Source: Flavobacterium sp. 140616W15 (lineage in GTDB: Bacteria; Bacteroidota; Bacteroidia; Flavobacteriales; Flavobacteriaceae). Taken from it: a stretch of 64,000 bases of DNA. A program made the translations under genes and the position numbers. The stretch spans positions 3,162,001-3,226,000 of the forward strand of contig NZ_CP033068.1 in NCBI RefSeq assembly GCF_003668995.1, given 5' to 3'. Of the stretch, positions 9,136-17,017 are shown piece by piece. The notes beneath the pieces were generated by a model. The model did not search any database. It was not told the DNA's origin and saw only the letters and a program-made list of their open reading frames with translations. The stretch's first letter is position 1; the number at the start of each line of letters is the position of its first letter.

Positions 9136-9810
9136 AACTATTTTAAATTGTTTGTATAATTCTTTTTCTCCTTTTCCTGTAATAATTATTGCTCTGGAAT
9201 TCTCAGTTTTTCTTAACCAATCATTAGCTATCATTTTATTTAATAACGACGTGGCCAGGGATCCTGCCATGTGATTTTTTCTTTCACTCCAATCAAGACA
9301 AGTCTTCAAGAATAACCGTCTTTGTTTCCTGACTTCATCTACATTTATTCCGAAGTCCGAAAACCATTTTATTCCTTCTTCACTAATTTCAAAATCGTTG
9401 TTAGTCTCGATAATTATATTCTGCTCTAATAAACTATTTGTTAAAGCCACACCTATTTTCCCCGCTAAATGGTCATAACAAGTTCTGCAATATTTTATTG
9501 GCGGAAGTTTTTCGGTATTCTTTTTTTGAGGAATTTTTTGTGGAGGAATAAGATTTGCCATTGCTTCGATAGCATAAGCAATTTCTTTACTTGAAAATCT
9601 ATAATATTTATGACGCCCCTGTTTTTCTACACAAAGTAAATCGGCATCTAATAACTTCCCCAGATGCATGCTTATATTTTGTGGCGATGTATTCCCTACA
9701 ATTGCCAATTCCGTAGCTGTAAATGCTTTTCCATCAAGCAATGCCCACATAATCGATGCTCGTGTTGGGTCACCTATTAATGTTGCGATTTTTATAAATT
9801 GTTCTTCCAT
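9130..9810 (-). CDS. ArsR-type winged-helix transcriptional regulator
   Basis: N-terminal ArsR-like winged helix, residues about 5-85 from MEEQF, with the recognition-helix segment TSPQNISMHLGKLLDADLL. A C-terminal extension of about 130 residues begins with a CRTC pair (YCRTCYDHLAGKIG) and has a further cysteine in LKTCLDWSER. The cysteines could bind a metal or sense thiol chemistry, but that is inference. I chose the ATG at 9810 (MEEQF); a possible start three codons upstream gives MHK. It is divergent from the P450 gene, 76 bp away, with a perfect inverted repeat at 9854-9869 over the P450 promoter. It is likely to control that gene and perhaps itself. Confidence 0.85.
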   Translation of the reverse strand: MEEQFIKIATLIGDPTRASIMWALLDGKAFTATELAIVGNTSPQNISMHLGKLLDADLLCVEKQGRHKYYRFSSKEIAYAIEAMANLIPPQKIPQKKNTEKLPPIKYCRTCYDHLAGKIGVALTNSLLEQNIIIETNNDFEISEEGIKWFSDFGINVDEVRKQRRLFLKTCLDWSERKNHMAGSLATSLLNKMIANDWLRKTENSRAIIITGKGEKELYKQFKIVV

Positions 9811-9853
9811 TTTATGCAATCATAGTTAAATCCAGACTGAAGTATAAATACGT

Positions 9854-9870
9854 AAAGTTAAATAACTTTG
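9854..9870 (+). promoter_or_regulatory. Operator-like inverted repeat over the P450 promoter
   Basis: AAAGTTA-AA-TAACTTT is a perfect 7-2-7 inverted repeat at 9854-9869. Its right arm plus the next G (9863-9870) forms TAACTTTG, a match to the TAnnTTTG -7 box, 16 bp before the P450 ATG. A regulator bound here would block the promoter. The divergent ArsR-type protein is the obvious candidate. Confidence 0.55.
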
Positions 9871-9886
9871 TTAAAAATCATAACCT

Positions 9887-11053
9887 ATGTCACCCACTTT
9901 ATTCTCTCAATCGGATATCAAAGATCCTTATTATGTATATAAAACAATGCTTGAAAAGCATTCTATATTTTGGGATGATGCAAACCAAATTTGGATGATT
10001 TATTCTTATGAATATTGCACCAAAATTCTAAATAGTCCCAAAGTAAATATCCCTGCTATTAATCCTAATAACGAACAAGAACTTAATGAATATACTCTAA
10101 AAATCATCAATCATTTATCCCGATTATCAAACGGAATTCAGCATGTAATAGCAAAAGAAACTGCAATGCTTTTATTTGCTAACATGAAATCAATTGACAT
10201 TAATCAAATCATAGCCGAATTACTAGATAGCAGATTAACCGAAAACAAAATAGATTGGGTTGACTCTGTTTGCAAAAAACTTCCTGTTTTGGTTATTTTA
10301 AAAAGCTTTGGTTTTGATCAAGATGATTGTAAATTCATTTCTGAAAAAATAGAACATCTTGTAAAAATAATGCACCCTAATAAATCTGCTAAACAAATTC
10401 AGGCTATTAATGAAATCTCCGAAAGCAGTTATTCAATAATAAAAAAACAGCTGTCGAATCTCAGTTTTTATCAGCCTTTACTAGATAAAATATCTGAATC
10501 ACATCAGATTACTTTAGAAGAAACGACAACAATATCTGTGAGTAATTTGATCGGATTATTGATTCAAAGTTATGATGCTGGCAGGGGAATTTTGAGTAAT
10601 TCCTTATTACAAATCACTAATAATCCAAATCTAATTTCTAAGAACAATATTGACAAAACCCTGATACAAAAGTTGGTTATCGAAACTCTACGATTTGATC
10701 CACCAATCCATAATACAAGAAGAGTTGCAATTACAGATATTATATTAGATAAAACAGTAATTAAAAAAAATGAAATTCTATTATTGGTACTCGCTTCGGC
10801 AAATCGTGATCCTAAAAAATTCGATGATGCACTGAGTTTTGATATCGAGAGAATCAATAACAATGATAATCTTACCTTTGGGATTGGCAGCCATATGTGC
10901 CTTGCTAAATACTTTTCGATTCATCTTACAACCGAGACTTTATTTTATTTATTAAATAATTATAAAACAATTACATCTCTAGAAAATAACATTCTGTACG
11001 AACCTTTGATAAATGCCAGATTACCTAAAAACATCTGGATTTCGATTCAATAA
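9887..11053 (+). CDS. Cytochrome P450
   Basis: Soluble bacterial P450 of 388 aa. The haem loop FGIGSHMCLA is at 331-340 with ligand C338. The ExxR motif is E266-R269 (ETLRF), followed by the basic PPIHNTRRV segment. In the I helix, QSYDAGRGILSN at 227-238 keeps the acid (D230), but the following position, usually threonine, is A231. The usual acid-alcohol pair for oxygen activation is therefore incomplete. No ferredoxin or reductase gene is adjacent, so redox partners must be elsewhere. The ABM monooxygenase follows 15 bp downstream, and the two look cotranscribed from the promoter at 9863. The substrate is unknown. Confidence 0.9.
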   Translation: MSPTLFSQSDIKDPYYVYKTMLEKHSIFWDDANQIWMIYSYEYCTKILNSPKVNIPAINPNNEQELNEYTLKIINHLSRLSNGIQHVIAKETAMLLFANMKSIDINQIIAELLDSRLTENKIDWVDSVCKKLPVLVILKSFGFDQDDCKFISEKIEHLVKIMHPNKSAKQIQAINEISESSYSIIKKQLSNLSFYQPLLDKISESHQITLEETTTISVSNLIGLLIQSYDAGRGILSNSLLQITNNPNLISKNNIDKTLIQKLVIETLRFDPPIHNTRRVAITDIILDKTVIKKNEILLLVLASANRDPKKFDDALSFDIERINNNDNLTFGIGSHMCLAKYFSIHLTTETLFYLLNNYKTITSLENNILYEPLINARLPKNIWISIQ

Positions 11054-11068
11054 TTTAAATAAAATAAT

Positions 11069-11404
11069 ATGATAGCAGTAATTTTTGAAGTAATTCCTAA
11101 CGAAGAAAAAAAACAAGAATATCTTGACATCGCTGCAAGCTTACGGCCAGAGCTAGATAAAATCTCTGGTTTTATATCTATAGAGCGATTTCAGAGTCTT
11201 AATGATCCGGGAAAGATTTTGTCTTTGTCATTTTGGAAAGATGAAGAAAGCATCCAACAATGGAGAAATCTCGAAATGCATCGTAATGCTCAATCTAAAG
11301 GGAGACAAGAAATTTTTAAAGATTACCATTTAAGGATTGCCGATGTAAAAAGGGATTACGGAATGTTCAACAGAAAAGAAACACCAAAAGACAGTCCTTT
11401 TTAG
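11069..11404 (+). CDS. ABM-domain (antibiotic biosynthesis) monooxygenase-like protein
   Basis: A 111-aa protein with one ferredoxin-like ABM/DUF family domain. It starts MIAVIFEVIPNEEKKQEYL, has the central SLSFWKDEESIQQWRN strand-helix unit that is diagnostic of this group, and ends with HxxAQSKGR. Members include cofactor-free monooxygenases and haem-degrading enzymes, but most are uncharacterised. It sits 15 bp behind the P450, suggesting work on the same small molecule. No signal peptide. Confidence 0.85.
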   Translation: MIAVIFEVIPNEEKKQEYLDIAASLRPELDKISGFISIERFQSLNDPGKILSLSFWKDEESIQQWRNLEMHRNAQSKGRQEIFKDYHLRIADVKRDYGMFNRKETPKDSPF

Positions 11405-11500
11405 AGGTTCGGAGGTTCTGAACTAAAAAAGCATGCTACTTTTTTAGTTATTATTAAAATTCAATAATATAAGAAATCTAAGAAGTCTAAAAGGTCTAAA
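11401..11500. repeat. Short intergenic repeat copy 2, with terminator hairpin
   Basis: GGTTCGGAGGTTCT, then an 11-bp hairpin AACTAAAAAAG/CTTTTTTAGTT (11421-11449), then AATCTAAGAAGTCTAAA. The order and wording match copy 1 at 9053-9135. The hairpin can terminate the P450-ABM operon. Confidence 0.55.
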
Positions 11501-11523
11501 TCCCAAGATGTCTATTTTTTGAT

Positions 11524-11531
11524 TACTTTTG
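11524..11531 (+). promoter_or_regulatory. Candidate -7 box for rluF
   Basis: TACTTTTG matches TAnnTTTG four bases before the ATG at 11536. A start this close would give a very short or leaderless transcript. Confidence 0.4.
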
Positions 11532-11535
11532 CATT

Positions 11536-12348
11536 ATGGAAGAAAATCTAAAACGCCTCAACAAATTCATTGGAGAAACTGGGTATTGTTCTCGTCGTGA
11601 AGCTGACAAACTAATCGAAGAAGGACGCGTAACCATAAACGGAGTTGTGCCCGAAATGGGAACAAAAGTTTCACCTAATGATGAAATACGCATAGACGGA
11701 AAGTTAATCGTAGAAAAGCACGAAAAACCCGTTTATTTAGCTTTTAATAAACCTGCCGGAATAGAATGCACCACTAATTTAGAAGTTCGTAATAACATTG
11801 TAGATTATCTTAACTATCCTAAGCGTATTTTTCCAATTGGAAGATTAGACAAAGCCAGTGAAGGATTAATTTTTATGACTAATGATGGCGATATAGTAAA
11901 CAAAATTTTACGCGCAAGAAATAACCACGAAAAAGAATATACTGTAACGGTAAACAAGCCTATAACTGATCGTTTTATTGAGCGAATGGGAAATGGAGTT
12001 CCTATTCTGGACACGGTAACTAAAAAATGTAAAGTTGAACAAATAAGCAAATACATTTTTAAGATTATTTTGACTCAAGGTTTAAACCGTCAGATTCGTA
12101 GAATGGCTGAATATCTAGGATATGAAGTTACAGCCTTAAAACGTATTCGTATTATTAATATCTCTCTTGATGTTCCCCTAGGTCGCTACCGTGATTTAAC
12201 CGATGCCGAAATTAAAGAGTTAAATGAGCTTATTGAACCTTCTAGTAAAACAGAAGAAGCCAGTTTACCTAAAATTGAAGCTCCAAGAAAGAGAACTGAG
12301 TTTATAAAAAGAGATGATCCTCGATTTAAGAGAAAAGGAGATTATTAA
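11536..12348 (+). CDS. rluF: 23S rRNA pseudouridine synthase, RluF-type
   Basis: Isomerises a uridine of 23S rRNA to pseudouridine; the RluF group modifies U2604 (E. coli numbering). An S4 RNA-binding domain covers about 5-60 (RLNKFIGETGYCSRREADKL). It is followed by the RsuA/RluB/E/F catalytic domain with GRLDKASEGL, catalytic D105, and the NRQIRRMAEYLGYEV motif. The last 30 residues are basic and low in complexity, as in many relatives. The assignment to RluF rather than RluB or RluE rests on overall wording (RRIRI/ALKRIRI segment and the NKPAGI region) and is fairly firm. Confidence 0.88.
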   Translation: MEENLKRLNKFIGETGYCSRREADKLIEEGRVTINGVVPEMGTKVSPNDEIRIDGKLIVEKHEKPVYLAFNKPAGIECTTNLEVRNNIVDYLNYPKRIFPIGRLDKASEGLIFMTNDGDIVNKILRARNNHEKEYTVTVNKPITDRFIERMGNGVPILDTVTKKCKVEQISKYIFKIILTQGLNRQIRRMAEYLGYEVTALKRIRIINISLDVPLGRYRDLTDAEIKELNELIEPSSKTEEASLPKIEAPRKRTEFIKRDDPRFKRKGDY

Positions 12349-12376
12349 TCTAATCTTCTATAAAATATATTTCAAG

Positions 12377-12401
12377 AAAAATCCTCAACATGAGGATTTT
12401 T
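12377..12401. terminator. Bidirectional terminator between rluF and the GH18 gene
   Basis: Stem AAAAATCCTCA/TGAGGATTTTT with a 3-nt loop, with A and T runs on the outer sides. It can stop transcription of rluF from the left and of the GH18 gene from the right. Confidence 0.8.
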
Positions 12402-12433
12402 TTTTGACTACATTATTATTCTATCAATAAGTA

Positions 12434-13528
12434 TTAGGAACAATTTGGTAATTTATTCCAATTACCACTTCCATACCAATCATTTACAAGATTACCTAAC
12501 AAATCTACATTGGGTTGCTCTTGGAATGCATAAACCATAACTCCTCCGTAACTATTATTCTTCAACCATTCAACAGCCGTAGTTAGTGGTTCTGGTGATT
12601 TCCCTGATTCGAAACCACAAACTAATGTATTTTTAGCCATTCCCAATTCATAATAAACAGGAAGTCTATTTTCTGGCGTTTCCCAATAAGACATCTCCCA
12701 ACCATAAGAAAGGTTATCTACCAAAGTCCTGTTTTGGTAAACAGGAGTAAAATATTGACTATCTTCAAATAAAGCCTTCGAAATAATGATATCAGGCATA
12801 AGTCTTTTCATCATTGTAGTAACCATAACTAATGAAGATGGATTCTGGTTAGGATTTTTACTGTATTCATCATCAATATCAATTCCGTCTAATCCCAATC
12901 TGTCTACTACCTCTTTTAACTGTTCTGCAAAATTTGCTGCTGTTGCGGCATCTGGAAACTCAGACCATCCTGAATCATCCCAATTATTCAAAAAAGTTAG
13001 CAATACCGTTATCCCTTTATTTTGTAGCTCTTGAACTACTGCTGATGTAAGTCCAGCATACTCAGGGTTACCAACTGCATATGGATATCCATCAGGCACT
13101 TTGGTATTGGGAGCCAATTCTATCATTTTTGAAGGAAAAGGCTTCAGATTTATATTAGCTGCAAAAATGCAAACTACATCAACTGCGGCGCTCCCATCTG
13201 CCATTGTATAACAACCAGCTGTTTGAATTTCACTTAAAGTTACATAAGCGACAGACATACCTGTTTTTTGATATGAATCACATTGCGGTGCACTTCCATA
13301 CCAAGGCTCTCCACTAAAAAATACTGCATCTCCAGGATTAAAAATCCCTTTATCCCCCAAATTTTCAAGAATCATTCCTTCTCTACAAAAGAAGAAGAAG
13401 GTAATTTTTGGATTTTTAATTGCAATACGTTTCGCTTCTTCTAGAGTACAATTCGGAACTTTTTTAATTAAAGTATTCCAGTCTGCACCTTTAAACATTG
13501 CCGAATTAGCTTTTTTGATCCAGGCCAT
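12434..13528 (-). CDS. GH18 family endo-beta-N-acetylglucosaminidase-like protein
   Basis: The catalytic part (about 90-355) is a GH18 barrel. The signature DxxDxDxE is complete as D214, D217, D219 and E221 in LGLDGIDIDDEYS, preceded by TVLLTFLNNWDD. The arrangement resembles EndoH-like enzymes that cut between the two core GlcNAc residues of high-mannose N-glycans, rather than processive chitinases. The first 90 residues form a separate domain I do not recognise (NCTLEEAKRIAIKNPKITFF, then FNPGDAVFFSGEPW). There is no signal peptide or membrane anchor, unlike typical secreted GH18 enzymes. The next gene upstream on the same strand, 172 bp away, encodes an MVL-type high-mannose lectin, which supports an N-glycan substrate. 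The reaction is inferred from family only. Confidence 0.82.
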   Translation of the reverse strand: MAWIKKANSAMFKGADWNTLIKKVPNCTLEEAKRIAIKNPKITFFFFCREGMILENLGDKGIFNPGDAVFFSGEPWYGSAPQCDSYQKTGMSVAYVTLSEIQTAGCYTMADGSAAVDVVCIFAANINLKPFPSKMIELAPNTKVPDGYPYAVGNPEYAGLTSAVVQELQNKGITVLLTFLNNWDDSGWSEFPDAATAANFAEQLKEVVDRLGLDGIDIDDEYSKNPNQNPSSLVMVTTMMKRLMPDIIISKALFEDSQYFTPVYQNRTLVDNLSYGWEMSYWETPENRLPVYYELGMAKNTLVCGFESGKSPEPLTTAVEWLKNNSYGGVMVYAFQEQPNVDLLGNLVNDWYGSGNWNKLPNCS

Positions 13529-13639
13529 TTCTATTTTTTTTAAAATTTATTATTTTCTAAAATCTATTAATCCAAAGTACATTTATCCTTTTTAAATAAA
13601 TTTCAGCATATAAAAATTATGTGATTTTATTCCTATAAA

Positions 13640-13674
13640 AAAACTAGAAATACATAAAGAGCATTTCTAGTTTT
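13640..13674 (-). terminator. Terminator of the lectin gene
   Basis: Stem AAAACTAGAAAT/ATTTCTAGTTTT with an 11-nt loop, between the lectin stop and the GH18 start. It suggests the lectin and the GH18 gene are mainly separate transcripts. Confidence 0.7.
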
Positions 13675-13700
13675 AGAATTAAGAATAAACTAATTAAAAA

Positions 13701-14045
13701 TTAAAAAGTATATTTAATTTCTATTACGCTCATCTGCCCTTGTACGATTGTTGACCATTGTCCTGTGAATTCTGCGCCATATGAAGCTGCAATTACAGAG
13801 CCCACTTTTTGAGCCTCATCATTACTCCATAATGGTCCAGCCAAAACATTAGTTTTAAATTCGTTATTTCCTCCACTTTTTACGTTTAATTCTAATTCAA
13901 CTACACTCATTTGATTTTCTACAACGGTACTCCATTGTCCTGTCCATTTACCTTGATGTGCAGCTGCTACTAAAGGGGCTTTTTCATTTGCATCTTGTTG
14001 ATTCCAAATAGGACCTGCTGGGATATTAACTTTAAATGTTGCCAT
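13701..14045 (-). CDS. MVL-type mannan-binding lectin (two tandem repeats)
   Basis: A 114-aa protein made of two homologous repeats, about 4-53 and 61-113. Each begins with F-K-x-N-x-x-A-G-P-[IL]-W and ends with T-G-Q-W-S-T-[IV]-V-x-x-Q-M-S-V-[IV]-E. From memory, this architecture and wording match Microcystis viridis lectin (MVL), a cyanobacterial lectin that binds the Man-GlcNAc core of high-mannose N-glycans and is also reported to have glycosidase activity. MVL is likewise about 113 aa with two repeats. No signal peptide is present. Neighbours are the GH18 gene downstream and a LytTR two-component system upstream. The patchy occurrence of this family in bacteria suggests horizontal gain. 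Confidence 0.9.
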   Translation of the reverse strand: MATFKVNIPAGPIWNQQDANEKAPLVAAAHQGKWTGQWSTVVENQMSVVELELNVKSGGNNEFKTNVLAGPLWSNDEAQKVGSVIAASYGAEFTGQWSTIVQGQMSVIEIKYTF

Positions 14046-14371
14046 GATAAATATTATTTAAAAATTTATTATTTCTGACTTTTAAGGCTTTTTCAGATAT
14101 GCCTCGTTTTTTTGAGTGGTTTCTGAACTCCACTTTCATTTATATTTAAATAATCAACAAACAACTTTTTATAGGTTAAAAATAACGGTAGGTTATTATT
14201 TATTGATCACTTAAATAAAAAATTAAAACATGCTAGCCTATCTTTAATTTTCTATAGTAAAGCTACATAAGAACATTATCCCTCAACACAAAAATGTTAC
14301 AAAGCAAAGAATCAATGTTATAAGAAAATGAAAAGATGGTATAACGTTAGAGACAGAAAAAAACAGGCAAA
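14046..14371. other. Long leader/intergenic region upstream of the lectin gene
   Basis: About 330 bp without a gene. The first part, next to the lectin start, shares a 20-nt AT-rich stretch with the leader of the GH18 gene (around 13543-13563), so the two may be co-regulated. No clear TAnnTTTG box was found on the minus strand. Confidence 0.4.
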
Positions 14372-14402
14372 AAAAATCCTTCTTATTTAATGAAGGATTT
14401 TT
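14372..14402 (-). terminator. Terminator of the LytTR two-component operon
   Basis: Stem AAAAATCCTTC/GAAGGATTTTT with a 9-nt loop, 32 bp past the response regulator stop on the minus strand. Confidence 0.75.
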
Positions 14403-14433
14403 CAAATGGTGTCAAGTCATAAAAAGTGCAGAT

Positions 14434-15180
14434 TTATCTCAATATCCGAAACTTTCGAACAAAGTCTTTGTATTTATCACTTAATGTAATCTTATGATTC
14501 CCTTTTAGAACAACCAGATTATCATTAACTATTATTTCTTCTATTTTACTTGAATTCACAATATAATTACGGTGAGTTTGACTAAACTTAGCTGGATTTA
14601 AAAATTGGCTAATTTTAGTTAACGACATTAAAACTACAAACTTTTCGGTATCGGTAATTATATTGCAATAGCGATCTTCTACTTCTACATAAATAATATC
14701 TTCGATTCGTACTTTTTTCAAAGCTTTATTTTTCTTTATAAAAAGATATTCTTCGCTTATAACTGTATTTTGATCTTCGTTAAGAAAAACATTTGTTTGT
14801 CCATAAAATTTCTCAACAGCCATTTCTAGTGCATACAAAATTTCTAATTCATTAAATGGTTTCAACAAAAAACTAAAAGGTTTAGTCAGTTTGGCTCTTT
14901 CAAAAATCTGACGATCTTTTGAGCTTGTCAAAAACACAAATGGTTTTATTCCATTAGGCACTATTGTGATTGTCTCTGCAAAAGTTACCCCCTCAGGCTT
15001 TCCGTCTAAAAAAACATCTATAATTACTATATCAATTGTATTTTTATAAAACAAATCTAGGGCTTCAGCATAGGTTCTTGCTACTCCTACAATAGTATAG
15101 TTATTAGCAATAAGCACTTTAGAAAGAGCATCACTTTCTGCAGGAGTATCTTCGATAATAAGAACATTTATATTATCCAT
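14434..15180 (-). CDS. LytTR-family response regulator
   Basis: The receiver domain covers residues about 4-120. Acidic E10/D11, phosphoacceptor D55 (VIIDVFLDG), T/S at FLTSS and K at LLKPF are all present. A LytTR DNA-binding domain covers about 150-248 (VRIEDIIYVEVEDRYCNI, FSQTHRNYIVNSSKI). LytTR regulators activate genes from short direct repeats upstream of promoters. The start overlaps the end of the upstream kinase gene by 8 bp, so the pair is translated from one message. It lies directly next to the lectin and GH18 genes, which are natural candidates for its targets; that link is inference. Confidence 0.92.
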   Translation of the reverse strand: MDNINVLIIEDTPAESDALSKVLIANNYTIVGVARTYAEALDLFYKNTIDIVIIDVFLDGKPEGVTFAETITIVPNGIKPFVFLTSSKDRQIFERAKLTKPFSFLLKPFNELEILYALEMAVEKFYGQTNVFLNEDQNTVISEEYLFIKKNKALKKVRIEDIIYVEVEDRYCNIITDTEKFVVLMSLTKISQFLNPAKFSQTHRNYIVNSSKIEEIIVNDNLVVLKGNHKITLSDKYKDFVRKFRILR

Positions 15181-16915
15181 TATTATTAGCCTTTGGTAAT
15201 ATTATAATTATTTTAGTTCCAATATTTTCTTCACTTTCAATTTCAAACTTTCCTCCATTTTTAAAAATCATTGTTCTACACAATTGCATTCCTAATCCCG
15301 TTCCTATCCCGTCATCGTTTTTCTTTCTAGAAAGTAAAACTGTTTCTTTTAAAAGTATTTCCTTCGTTTCAGTGCTCATTCCAACTCCTGTATCTTCTAT
15401 CACTAAATAACAAAAATCTTCATCTGAAGGTCTTGAATAAATCGAAATTTTCCCATTCTCTTTTGAAAATTTAATAGCATTATCAAGTACATTTCGAATA
15501 ATTATCTTTAGCGAATCCAAATCTGCATATACAAAATCTGAAGTAGCAACCTTGTTTTCAAAATGAATATTTTTATTAAGCATTAAAGGCTTATAATTAT
15601 ATTCTACATGTTGTATGATAGTATACAATTGCAACGGTTCCTTATAAAAATAAGCTTGTTTTGTTTGTAGTAAAGCCCAATTAAGCAGGTTGTCTAACAA
15701 ATTATAAGCACCATTGGCAATCATACTGTTGTTATGGAGCAACACATCAAGTTCGGCAAAATTCTTACTTTCAAGGTTCTCAATTAATTTAGTATTACTA
15801 ATTTTCAAAGCGCTCACTGACGCCCTAAGATCATGACTTACTATCGAAAACAATTTATCTTTTGCCGCATTTAATTCATCTAATTCATTTTTTTGAGCTA
15901 GTATAATTTTATTATTTCTTATTTTTTGCCTGTAAAAATACCCCCCCGTAACAAACAAGATTAATAATAATATAGAAGATATTAGCAAACCATTTCTTTC
16001 GGCTATTTTCACCTTATTCTTCGCCTCAAGTACATTAACCTCTTTTTGTTTTTCTTTTAATGCAAATTTCTTTTCCAAGTCAGCAATCGCCCATACTTTA
16101 TTCTGATCATTTAAAGAATCTTTCCAAGCTTCATACTCTTTTCGATATGCCAAGGCTAATGGAAAGTTTTTTCTATTTTCTTCAACCACAGCCATATTTA
16201 AAGTTGCTGTTTGCTTTAATTCTAATGATTTAACTTTTTTAGATAAATGATATCCTTTCTCAAAATAAGGAATTGCCTGTTTGTCTTTGTATTGGTCATA
16301 ATACAGAGTAGCTATATCCATATAAGATCCTATCAATAATAAAGTGTCTTTTTCAGCTTCTTGCAGATTGGCACCTTTAAAGAGATACTCTTCTGCTTTA
16401 TCAAATTTATTGAGGTGTAAATAACATAATCCTATGTTATGTAAAACAGTACTATTTTTAATATCATAGACAAATTCATTAGGCAGCTTTTCTATTTCTT
16501 GAAAATATTGCAAGGCATTTTTTAATTCATTTTGCTCTAATGCAATTTCACCTAATTTCATTTTTACTTTATAAAAGAACGGAAAATTATTAGAAATTTT
16601 TCTTAGTTCTTCTTTAGATTCCTTAAAGAGTTTTTTTTCTTTAAAACTAATTCCTCTAAAATAATGGCAGAAATCTTTTAGTTCTTTATTTTTAACATTA
16701 CTAATTTCTTTCATAGAATAGACCAAAGTTGAATCCCAATTACTTTGTCTAAAAAACATCTGAGCTTTATTAAAATTGGTTCTTTCTTTAAATTTTTGGG
16801 CTTTTGCTTCAATTGCAATGGACATTAAATTACCAACACGTTGTTGTTCTTGAGAAAAAAGAAAGAAGGAAAGAAAAAATAATATTGAAGTGGTTAACAA
16901 TCTAATTTTAGTCAT
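15173..16915 (-). CDS. TPR sensor histidine kinase, partner of the LytTR regulator
   Basis: An N-terminal signal sequence (1-21) is followed by TPR-type helices (about 40-270) expected in the periplasm, a short coiled segment, and a membrane span about 308-328. The HisKA domain has H361 in FSIVSHDLRASVSAL. The HATPase_c domain has the N box (NVLDNAIKFS), EDTGVGM and GTGLGMQLC. It has no receiver domain of its own, unlike the kinase at 2162-4339. The overlap with the LytTR gene marks a dedicated pair. TPR-type input domains often sense protein or cell-surface cues, but no ligand can be named. Confidence 0.9.
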   Translation of the reverse strand: MTKIRLLTTSILFFLSFFLFSQEQQRVGNLMSIAIEAKAQKFKERTNFNKAQMFFRQSNWDSTLVYSMKEISNVKNKELKDFCHYFRGISFKEKKLFKESKEELRKISNNFPFFYKVKMKLGEIALEQNELKNALQYFQEIEKLPNEFVYDIKNSTVLHNIGLCYLHLNKFDKAEEYLFKGANLQEAEKDTLLLIGSYMDIATLYYDQYKDKQAIPYFEKGYHLSKKVKSLELKQTATLNMAVVEENRKNFPLALAYRKEYEAWKDSLNDQNKVWAIADLEKKFALKEKQKEVNVLEAKNKVKIAERNGLLISSILLLILFVTGGYFYRQKIRNNKIILAQKNELDELNAAKDKLFSIVSHDLRASVSALKISNTKLIENLESKNFAELDVLLHNNSMIANGAYNLLDNLLNWALLQTKQAYFYKEPLQLYTIIQHVEYNYKPLMLNKNIHFENKVATSDFVYADLDSLKIIIRNVLDNAIKFSKENGKISIYSRPSDEDFCYLVIEDTGVGMSTETKEILLKETVLLSRKKNDDGIGTGLGMQLCRTMIFKNGGKFEIESEENIGTKIIIILPKANNNG

Positions 16916-16964
16916 TACACTCTTGTACTTTATATATTTTTTTTTTACGAATTAAAACAAAAGC

Positions 16965-16987
16965 GTTATAGATTTTTAATCTATAGC
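16965..16987 (-). terminator. Weak terminator-like hairpin
   Basis: TATAGATT/AATCTATA hairpin downstream of the 152-aa gene on the minus strand, followed in that direction by a T-rich tract. It separates that gene from the two-component operon. Confidence 0.45.
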
Positions 16988-17017
16988 ACTTTTATCTTGT
17001 ATACATAAGGAAACTGG

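Noticed and set aside
9130..9819. Arsenic resistance locus suggested by the ArsR-type regulator
   Set aside because: No arsenate reductase, arsenite pump or other metal gene nearby. The divergent neighbour is a P450.
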